NCBI GenBank assembly: GCA_963736305.1
Contig: CAVTOD010000005.1
Coordinates: forward strand, 1,116,001 to 1,180,000
Direction: 5' to 3'
DNA length: 64,000 nt
Origin: DASUPK01 sp963736305
GTDB taxonomy: Bacteria; Actinomycetota; Thermoleophilia; Solirubrobacterales; 70-9
In this document: positions 16,645 through 23,110 of the stretch, piece by piece
How positions within the stretch are numbered: the stretch's first letter is position 1
Layout of the letters: each line of letters opens with the position of its first letter
Notes under the pieces: model-generated
Database searches by the model: none
What the model saw: the letters and a program-made list of their open reading frames with translations, nothing else
What the model was told of the DNA's origin: nothing
Made by a program: the position numbers and the translations under genes

Positions 16645-17751
16645 TCAGTGCCGGCGGACGATCCGGTAGACGGGCCCGTCGAGAGATGCAGCGTACAGCG
16701 CACCACCGGCGCCCTCGCCGAAGGAGCTCAGGTCGGGTACGCGCAGCCCGGTGCCCTTGTCCTTGCGGGCGCCGCCGAGCCCCGCGATCAGAGACCGGAT
16801 CTTGCCCGTGCAGAAGTCGCCATAGACGTATCTGTGCAGCAGGGCGCGGCGCAGCCTGCGGTCGCGAACCACGTAGCCGCCAACGATCGCGCAGGCGTTC
16901 CCGGAGCTGCTGTACACCTTGATCGGCTTCACCGTGCCGCCCGGCGTGGGTGGATGCGCTCCCGAGAACGGGGCGAAGCCCTCGAAGTCGTTCCAGCCGA
17001 AGTTGGCGCCGGCGGCGGCCGCCAGCGTCAGGTAGTCGATCTCCTCGAAGCGGTCCTGGCCGACGTCGCCGATCGCGATTCTCGGGTGCGCCGGGTCGCT
17101 GGTCAGATCGAAGGAGAAGCGGTACGGGTTGCGCAGTCCACTCGCATAGATCGTCGTCGCCGAGGATGCCGGGTCGATTCGGAGGAGCTTGCCCAGCATC
17201 GAGCTGGGGTTCTGGGCGTTGTCGTTCGGATCCCCCTCGCTGCCGCCGTCGCCCGTCCCTGCGTACAGAAAGCCGTCGGGGCCGAGCTGAAGCTGGCCAC
17301 CGTTGTGGTTGGACTCGCTGTGGTGAGGGACCACCAGCAGCTGGCGCAGCGTGCTCGCGGAGGCATGCAGTCCGTTCGGATCGGCGTGCAGCTCGGCGAT
17401 TTCGATGTCGCCCGAGGGATTCGTGAAGTAGACGTAGAGCAATCGCGACGACGCGTAGTCCGGGGGGAAGGCCACCGACAGCAGGCCGCGCTCACTCTCG
17501 GTGCTGACGAGGGGGGCGATGTCCAGGAAGACGCTGCGGTGCTTGCCCTGGACGAGTTGAATGCGGCCTTCCTTCTCGACCACGAAGATTCCGCTCACGC
17601 CGGGCGCCGAGCTGACGTACGTCGGGCTCTGGAACCGCCCGATCCGCTTCAGCTTCACACGCGGCTTCGCGTCGGCGCTCGGCACCGCGGCCACCGCGGT
17701 CGCAGCGAGCAGGCAGAGGGCCAGCGCCACCAGGTGCGGGAGGCGGGTCAT
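16645..17751 (-). CDS. PQQ-dependent sugar dehydrogenase-like protein, secreted
   Basis: A 368-residue paralogue of its neighbours. Core motifs: HNGGQLQLGPDGFLYAGTG, SGLRNPYRFSFD, GDVGQDRFEEIDY and GANFGW. A Sec-type signal peptide (about residues 5-27, ending SADA) has no lipobox Cys, so the mature protein is likely free outside the membrane. The start at 17751 is chosen because AAGG lies 6 nt upstream and the signal peptide begins there; the longer frame adds only a basic stretch. It lacks the insert with SGYTIPADNPF found in the other two (here SATTIYASGL), so the loop near the active site is shorter. Middle gene of a three-gene tandem. Confidence 0.85.
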   Translation of the reverse strand: MTRLPHLVALALCLLAATAVAAVPSADAKPRVKLKRIGRFQSPTYVSSAPGVSGIFVVEKEGRIQLVQGKHRSVFLDIAPLVSTESERGLLSVAFPPDYASSRLLYVYFTNPSGDIEIAELHADPNGLHASASTLRQLLVVPHHSESNHNGGQLQLGPDGFLYAGTGDGGSEGDPNDNAQNPSSMLGKLLRIDPASSATTIYASGLRNPYRFSFDLTSDPAHPRIAIGDVGQDRFEEIDYLTLAAAAGANFGWNDFEGFAPFSGAHPPTPGGTVKPIKVYSSSGNACAIVGGYVVRDRRLRRALLHRYVYGDFCTGKIRSLIAGLGGARKDKGTGLRVPDLSSFGEGAGGALYAASLDGPVYRIVRRH

Positions 17752-17800
17752 CTTCACCCTTGAAGGAACACGTCGTGCCCCCGCTCGATGCGCTCGTCGG

Positions 17801-18982
17801 CTACGCACCTGGAACGAGGCGATAGACGGGGCCCATGAGCGAGGTGGCGTAGAGGTGGTGAGCGTTGTCCTCGCCGAACGACGAGAGCGAGGAGACGTTC
17901 AGGCCAAGCGCGCGATCGTCATGGGCCTCGGGAATGACCGGCACGAGGCTGCGCAGATCTCCGGTGCAGTAGTCGCCGTAGACGTAGCGACCGTAGAGCG
18001 CCGGGAGGGTGCGGTCGCGAACGACGTACCCACCCGTGATCGAGCAGTTTCCGTCGCTGTGGCGGTATTCGAAGATCGGCGGGACCGCGTTCGGTGCGGT
18101 CTGGTCGGTGTTGAAGCGGTCGGTGCCCTCGAAGGCCGACCAGCCGAAGTTCGCGCCCCGGGCCCCTCCCTTCACCGTGTAGTCGACCTCCTCCAGGGTG
18201 TCCTGCCCGACGTCGCCGATCACCAGCGCCCCCGCCTTCGGGTCGAAGCTGAAGCGCCACGGGTTGCGCAGCCCGTATGAGTAGATCTCGGGACGCGCGC
18301 CCTGGCGGTGAACGAACGGATTGTCAGGTGGGATCGTGTACGCGGGCCCGCCGGCGCCGCTGGCGGGCCTGATCCGGAGCAGCTTGCCGAGCACCGAGCC
18401 GAGATCCTGTCCGGTTCGGCGCGGGTCGTCCTCCTGGCCCCCGTCGCCTGTCCCGATGTAGAGATCGCCGTCCGGCCCGAACTGGAGCTGGCCGCCGTTG
18501 TGGTTCTCGGCGAAGTCGGTCATCTTGAGGATCTCCCGGGCGCTGCCCTCGTCGAAGGAGCCGTCTGAGCCGACCGTGTAGCGCACGACGTGCTGGTCCT
18601 GGTCGGTCCCGGTGAAGTAGGCGTAGACCAGGTGCGAGGACTGGAAGTCGGGCGGGAAAACGATCGAGAGGAGTCCCTGCTCGTCGTTGTTGGTCACCTG
18701 GTCGGTGATGTCGAGCGCAGGCTGCGAGACGATCTCGCCATCCCGGACGATGCGGACGGTCCCACCCTGCTCGACGACGTAGAGATCGTTGCTGCCCGGG
18801 GGCTGGGCGACGTAGGTGGGCTGGTCGAAGTCGCCGACCTTCTGCAGTGCCACCTTCTTGCCGGACGGGGCGGCGACCGTTCCCGATTGAGAGCCGGACG
18901 AGGAGCCGCCTGTCCCGCCGCACCCGGCCGCGACGGCGGTCAAGACGGCTACGGCGAAGAGGAAGGCGCCCCCGCGGGTCAT
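17801..18982 (-). CDS. PQQ-dependent sugar dehydrogenase-like lipoprotein
   Basis: A 393-residue paralogue. The signal peptide ends in a good lipobox (AVAAGC, Cys at about residue 21) followed by a Gly/Ser linker, so it is probably lipid-anchored. Core motifs: HNGGQLQFGPDGDLYIGTG, YGLRNPWRFSFD, GDVGQDTLEEVDY and GANFGW. First gene of the tandem and 49 bp upstream of the second. TAGAGT 8 nt before the ATG supports the start and a leaderless transcript. Confidence 0.87.
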   Translation of the reverse strand: MTRGGAFLFAVAVLTAVAAGCGGTGGSSSGSQSGTVAAPSGKKVALQKVGDFDQPTYVAQPPGSNDLYVVEQGGTVRIVRDGEIVSQPALDITDQVTNNDEQGLLSIVFPPDFQSSHLVYAYFTGTDQDQHVVRYTVGSDGSFDEGSAREILKMTDFAENHNGGQLQFGPDGDLYIGTGDGGQEDDPRRTGQDLGSVLGKLLRIRPASGAGGPAYTIPPDNPFVHRQGARPEIYSYGLRNPWRFSFDPKAGALVIGDVGQDTLEEVDYTVKGGARGANFGWSAFEGTDRFNTDQTAPNAVPPIFEYRHSDGNCSITGGYVVRDRTLPALYGRYVYGDYCTGDLRSLVPVIPEAHDDRALGLNVSSLSSFGEDNAHHLYATSLMGPVYRLVPGA

Positions 18983-18990
18983 CCCCGCAG

Positions 18991-18996
18991 ACTCTA
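18991..18996 (-). promoter_or_regulatory. -10 element of the dehydrogenase lipoprotein gene
   Basis: TAGAGT on the minus strand, 8 nt before the ATG at 18982. It lies just downstream of the preceding gene's stop, so the dehydrogenase cluster has its own promoter. Confidence 0.5.
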
Positions 18997-19002
18997 GGCG
19001 GG

Positions 19003-19836
19003 CTAGGGAGTCGTTGAGGTCCCGCTCGAGCCGCCGAGCTCGGACTTCTGCTGCTGGGTGCCGGCCTGGCCGATGATGTCGCCCGGCTTGATCGGCACGA
19101 CCTTGCCCGAGTCGTCAACCCGCGTCTGTGGCGGCGCGCTCGAGATCCGGACGACGAACTCGCCCTCCGGGACTGAGCCGTCGGCGGTGACGGCCTTCGC
19201 CTTGCCCTCCAGGCCGGCGGCGACCCGGTAATGAACCGTGTAGGTCCCCGCCTGAACCGGAGTCACGTTCCAGACGATGCGCTTGGTCTGATGCGCGGCC
19301 AGTGCTCCGAACGCGAAGGTGTCGGTCTGCGCCGCCTCCGCTCCGGCGGACGCGGTCTGGCCCTCGAGCTTGGGGAAGCCCACCTCCAGGATCCAGACCG
19401 GCCGGAACGGAATCGCCAGGCCCTCCTGCTCCGAGCGGACCGAGAAGGAGCCCTGCACGTCCGGAAGGTTGTTCGCGCCTCCCGACGCCCCTGCCGGAGC
19501 GCTGCCCGTTCCGGTGCTCGTGGTGCCCGAGTCGCTCGTGCTCGCGTTCGAGCTCGTGAAGATCGTGATCGCCAGGTCCGGGATCGTCTTGTCGCCGGAG
19601 TTCGCGACGGCCAGCGTCAGGTTCGTGTTCTGAGCGAGCTGCTGCTTGCTCGGGAAGTCGGCGCTGACGATCGAGACGGGGAAGTTGCCCTCGGGCTCGT
19701 TTGCATCCTGCCGAGTGCCGCCGCAGGATGCGATTCCCGCTGCCAGGAGCACTCCGAGAAACCAAATCCCCAGTCGTCGGCGGGCCTTTAGGGAACGGGC
19801 TGTCGAGGCGCTCTCCTCCAAAGGCGCGGGCAACAT
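19003..19836 (-). CDS. Lipoprotein with CARDB/Ig-like domain, function unknown
   Basis: A 277-residue exported protein. A hydrophobic segment (about 24-38) ends in GIASCGG, a likely lipobox. A beta-rich domain follows, with phrases typical of CARDB or other Ig-like modules (LTLAVANSGDKTIPDLAITI; KRIVWNVTPVQAGTYTVHYR). A Ser/Thr/Gly-rich insert (about 100-125) divides the domain. The start at 19836 is set by TAGGGT 7 nt upstream; an in-frame extension beyond it is not supported. It is divergent from the YrbE/MlaE operon, so an envelope role with that transporter is possible but unproven. Confidence 0.7.
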   Translation of the reverse strand: MLPAPLEESASTARSLKARRRLGIWFLGVLLAAGIASCGGTRQDANEPEGNFPVSIVSADFPSKQQLAQNTNLTLAVANSGDKTIPDLAITIFTSSNASTSDSGTTSTGTGSAPAGASGGANNLPDVQGSFSVRSEQEGLAIPFRPVWILEVGFPKLEGQTASAGAEAAQTDTFAFGALAAHQTKRIVWNVTPVQAGTYTVHYRVAAGLEGKAKAVTADGSVPEGEFVVRISSAPPQTRVDDSGKVVPIKPGDIIGQAGTQQQKSELGGSSGTSTTP

Positions 19837-19843
19837 ACCACGC

Positions 19844-19849
19844 ACCCTA
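19844..19849 (-). promoter_or_regulatory. -10 element of the Ig-like lipoprotein gene
   Basis: TAGGGT on the minus strand, 7 nt before the ATG at 19836; leaderless arrangement. Confidence 0.5.
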
Positions 19850-19942
19850 CCCCGCCAATCCGGCTCTGCTCCTTGAGTTGCGGGGATTTCTTGGGCGGAA
19901 GTTACGTACGACGGTTGTGGGTGGCGGACGGCGGCCCCATCA

Positions 19943-19948
19943 CATAAT
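19943..19948 (+). promoter_or_regulatory. Candidate -10 of the yrbE/mla operon
   Basis: CATAAT matches the -10 consensus in five of six positions, about 100 nt before the first permease. No convincing -35 at 17 bp. The leader between contains a GC-rich inverted repeat (20005-20017). Confidence 0.35.
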
Positions 19949-20047
19949 CTTCCCGGTGCGCTTATTCGGCGATGAGGTTGGTGTTCGCCGTGAAGTGGGC
20001 GTGCGGGGCCGGGCCCCACAATGGGGGAAGGCTCCGGAGGAGAGCAA

Positions 20048-20854
20048 ATGGTCAGATCCGTAGCCGACAGGGCATTCCTCCCGGCCAAGTCTCTATTCGA
20101 GCAGGTCGGGGACATGATGATCCTGACCGCGAAGACGGTCGTTTCGGCGATCCGTCCTCCATACCCCTACGGCGGCGAGTTCATCGGGCAGTTCCTCTTC
20201 GCGCTCCAGCTCTGCTGGTTCCCGATGATGATCTCGACGCTCGCCTTCGGGTTCGGGGCACCGGGCCTGCAGGCCGCCAACTTCCTCTCTCTGTTCGGGG
20301 CCCTCGACCGCCTCGGCGGATTCTTCGTCCTCGCCTCGATCCGCGAGTTCGCGCCCACCGTGACGGCGGTCGTCGTCGCCGGCGTGGCAGGCACGGCGAT
20401 CACCGCCGACCTCGGCTCCCGGAAGATCCGCGAGGAGCTCGACGCGCTTCAGGTCCTCGGCGTCGACCCGATCAAGAACCTCGTCGTGCCCCGCTTCCTC
20501 GCCCTGATGCTGATCACTGGCTTGATGGACATCTACGCGCTGATCTTCGGCATCGTCGGCGGTCTCGGCGCGGAGCTGCTCTACAACGAGCCCTTCGGCG
20601 GGTTCTTCGCGACGCTCTTCAACAACGCCTCGGTCACCGATCTCTGGGGCTCGGTTCTGAAGTGCACGATGTTCGGGGCGATCATCGCGATCGTCTGCTC
20701 CTACAAGGGGATGACTGCGTCCGGAGGTGCCGAGGGGGTGGGTCGCGCCGTCAACGAGGGCGTGGTCATCGCCTTCATGGGTGTCTTCGCGTTCAACTAC
20801 GTCTTCACTCAGACGCTTCTCGCGACCCATCCGGAGCTCCAGGTGATCAAGTGA
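20048..20854 (+). CDS. YrbE/MlaE family ABC permease, first of a pair
   Basis: A 268-residue membrane protein of the MlaE/YrbE family, the permease of lipid transporters that work with MCE proteins. It has about five hydrophobic segments and the family's conserved cytoplasmic loop (GTAITADLGSRKIREELDAL, about residues 110-135) that contacts the ATPase. The start at 20048 is chosen because GGAGGAG lies 7 nt upstream; an ATG 27 nt earlier lacks a ribosome site. It overlaps the second permease by 4 bp, as in actinobacterial yrbEA-yrbEB pairs. Confidence 0.9.
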   Translation: MVRSVADRAFLPAKSLFEQVGDMMILTAKTVVSAIRPPYPYGGEFIGQFLFALQLCWFPMMISTLAFGFGAPGLQAANFLSLFGALDRLGGFFVLASIREFAPTVTAVVVAGVAGTAITADLGSRKIREELDALQVLGVDPIKNLVVPRFLALMLITGLMDIYALIFGIVGGLGAELLYNEPFGGFFATLFNNASVTDLWGSVLKCTMFGAIIAIVCSYKGMTASGGAEGVGRAVNEGVVIAFMGVFAFNYVFTQTLLATHPELQVIK

Positions 20855-21651
20855 ACGCGGGCTGGCTGGCGGTCCCGCGGGGCTGGCTCAACTCGATCGG
20901 CGAGATCTTCGGATTCTGCGCGCGCGTCGCCGGCCTGGTCTACACCGGCCGGGTCTTCGAGTTCTTCGGTGAGGCCCTGCGCCAGACCGGCATCCTGATC
21001 CTCGGCTCCACGATCGTGATCTGGGGCCTCGTCTTCATTCTCGGGCTCCAGTGTGGCATCGAGGGCGCCTACTTCAACCGATCCGTCGGCGCCCCCGCCT
21101 ATGCCGGCGTGTTCGCCGCCTGGTGCGACCTGCGCGAGGTGATCCCTTACGGGTTCGGCTACATGCTCTCCGCCAAGGTGGGCACCGGCATCGTCGCCGA
21201 GCTCGGCGCGATGCGGATCTCCGACGAGATCGACGCCCTCGAGGTGATGGGTGTCCCGCCGGTCACCTTCCTGGCGGCCACCCGCCTGCTCGCCGCCTGG
21301 ATCGCCTTCCCCTTCATGTACCTGGCCGCGGTCGGGATCGGCTACTTCGCCAGCTGGCTGGCCGTCGTCGAGCAGATCGGCGACGTCTCATCCGGCGGGT
21401 ACTTCCTGATCTTCTGGATGTTTCAGAACCCGCCCGACCTCTTATTCAGCCTCATCAAGGGCATGGTGATGGCGACCGCCATCGTTCTCGTCGGCTGCTA
21501 CTACGGCTACACGGCATCCGGAGGACCGGTGGGAGTCGGCACCGCGACCGCGAAGTCGATGGTGCTCAACATCGTGCTCGTGCACATCATCGGGATGATG
21601 GGAACCCTGGTCTTCTGGGGGGCAAACCCGAGGGCGCCGATCGGCGGATGA
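20851..21651 (+). CDS. YrbE/MlaE family ABC permease, second of a pair
   Basis: A 266-residue partner of the preceding permease. GTG 20851 overlaps the previous stop (GTGA). It shows the same family loop in another form (GTGIVAELGAMRISDEIDAL) and four to five membrane helices. A pair of different YrbE subunits is the actinobacterial arrangement. The ATPase gene follows after 31 bp. Confidence 0.9.
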   Translation: MNAGWLAVPRGWLNSIGEIFGFCARVAGLVYTGRVFEFFGEALRQTGILILGSTIVIWGLVFILGLQCGIEGAYFNRSVGAPAYAGVFAAWCDLREVIPYGFGYMLSAKVGTGIVAELGAMRISDEIDALEVMGVPPVTFLAATRLLAAWIAFPFMYLAAVGIGYFASWLAVVEQIGDVSSGGYFLIFWMFQNPPDLLFSLIKGMVMATAIVLVGCYYGYTASGGPVGVGTATAKSMVLNIVLVHIIGMMGTLVFWGANPRAPIGG

Positions 21652-21682
21652 GCAGTGAACTTTGATCAAGGAGGCGTGACAG

Positions 21683-22720
21683 GTGGCTGAGAGGAAGAAG
21701 AGCACTTCGCGTAGCGAGACCGAGAGCACGAGCAGCCGCTCGACGACGAAGCGCGATACCACCCAGCGCCGGGCGCCCGCGCGGGACAAAGCACCCGAGG
21801 CGGAGGCGAACGCCGAGGCCGAGGCGGTTGACCAGGGCGATCCGCTCGAGGCGCAGGGATACGGCGAGGAGGACTTCTCCGGCCGCGACTACACGATTCC
21901 CGGCGTCGACGCCGACGACCCGGATCCCTACAAGTGGCACACGGGCCAGAAGAAGGACCACGGCGGCGAGGACGCGGTCGAGATCATCGACCTGGTCAAG
22001 CAGTTCGGCCGCACACGAATCCTGAACGGCTGCAACCTCGGGATCCCGGACAACATGATCTCGATGGTTCTCGGGCCCTCGGGCACCGGCAAGTCTGTCC
22101 TGATCAAGCACATCGTTGGGCTGCTCTACCCGGACGCGGGTGACGTTCTCGTCCACGGCGAGTCGATTCCGAACATGACCGACGACGAGCTCTTCGAGGT
22201 CCGCAAGAAGTTCGGGCTGCTCTTCCAGGACGGCGCGCTGTTCGGCTCGATGAACGTCTACGACAACACCGCCTTCCCGCTTCGGCAGCACACCGACAAG
22301 GGCGAGGAGGAGATCGAGGAGATCGTCAACCGCCGCCTCCGCGAGGTCGGCCTCGCCGAGGCGATGTACAACATGCCGAACGAGCTCTCGGGTGGGATGC
22401 GCAAGCGCGCCGGCTTCGCCCGGGCGCTCGTGCTCGACCCGGCCATCGTCATGTTCGACGAGCCCGATTCGGGCCTCGACCCGGTCCGCACGGCGCTGCT
22501 CTGCGAGCTGATCCGTGAGATCCACGAGGAGAACGGCGGCTGCTACCTGGTGATCAGCCACGACCTCGGCACCGCCCGCCGGATCGCAGAATTCCTTGCG
22601 GTGCTTTGGAAAGGTCGGATCGTCGAGAGCGGCCCAGCGGATGAGCTCTTCAACTCGAACAACGAGTTTATCCGCCAGTTCCTGAACGCGGACGTCAAGG
22701 GCCCCCTGGCGATGGACTAG
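21683..22720 (+). CDS. MlaF/Mkl-type ABC transporter ATPase with long N-terminal extension
   Basis: A 345-residue protein. Residues about 1-95 are low-complexity, first Ser/Thr/Lys/Arg-rich then Glu/Ala/Asp-rich, and are absent from ordinary MlaF. The nucleotide-binding domain follows: Walker A GPSGTGKS (131-138), signature LSGGMRKRAGFARAL, Walker B AIVMFDEPDSGLD and the switch His in LVISHD. It powers lipid movement with the two YrbE permeases. The GTG start is set by AAGGAGG upstream. No MCE substrate-binding gene follows in the window. Confidence 0.92.
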   Translation: MAERKKSTSRSETESTSSRSTTKRDTTQRRAPARDKAPEAEANAEAEAVDQGDPLEAQGYGEEDFSGRDYTIPGVDADDPDPYKWHTGQKKDHGGEDAVEIIDLVKQFGRTRILNGCNLGIPDNMISMVLGPSGTGKSVLIKHIVGLLYPDAGDVLVHGESIPNMTDDELFEVRKKFGLLFQDGALFGSMNVYDNTAFPLRQHTDKGEEEIEEIVNRRLREVGLAEAMYNMPNELSGGMRKRAGFARALVLDPAIVMFDEPDSGLDPVRTALLCELIREIHEENGGCYLVISHDLGTARRIAEFLAVLWKGRIVESGPADELFNSNNEFIRQFLNADVKGPLAMD

Positions 22721-22818
22721 CGACGCCCAGGACGGCGCATCTCTGCGTCCTCGGCTTCACGTCTCGCTCACGCACGCAATTGCCGGTTTTCGGTGGCCAT
22801 GACCGCCGTCCGCCTGGC

Positions 22819-22824
22819 TACCGT
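22819..22824 (+). promoter_or_regulatory. -10 element of the small winged-helix-like gene
   Basis: TACCGT ends 7 nt before the ATG at 22832 and decides between several possible starts. Upstream, AGGACG and CGTCCT (about 22730-22755) could form a hairpin ending the ABC operon. Confidence 0.45.
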
Positions 22825-22831
22825 GAAGCGC

Positions 22832-23071
22832 ATGCTTCCGAAGCGCATCACCGACGACGACGTGCTCACAGCGGTCGTCGACCGGGCGGGAGATGGCTAT
22901 TGCCTGACTGCGGAGGTGTTCCCTTCATTGCCGAAGTTGAGCCACGCCGACCGCCGGCGGGCGCTGAAGCGTTCGATCAACCGCGGTCTGGTGCTCGAGC
23001 GGCGAGGCCCTGACGGCCGGACGTGGGTAACGGTCGCCAGCGAGGGCTGGCGGCAGCTTCGCGCCGCGTAA
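22832..23071 (+). CDS. Small protein, possibly winged-helix, 79 residues
   Basis: Not assigned to a family I know. The second half (ADRRRALKRSINRGLVLERR then GRTWVTVASEGW) looks like a recognition helix followed by a two-stranded wing, so DNA binding is possible. Earlier in-frame starts exist at 22793 and 22799, but the -10-like hexamer favours 22832. It sits between the lipid ABC transporter and the MMPL gene and could regulate either one. Confidence 0.6.
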   Translation: MLPKRITDDDVLTAVVDRAGDGYCLTAEVFPSLPKLSHADRRRALKRSINRGLVLERRGPDGRTWVTVASEGWRQLRAA

Positions 23072-23097
23072 TTAGCGCCTTGTTCATAGTCGCTGCG

Positions 23098-23103
23098 TAA
23101 CCT
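23098..23103 (+). promoter_or_regulatory. -10 element of the MMPL gene
   Basis: TAACCT ends 7 nt before the GTG at 23111; leaderless arrangement. Confidence 0.5.
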
Positions 23104-23110
23104 GCGCTTG

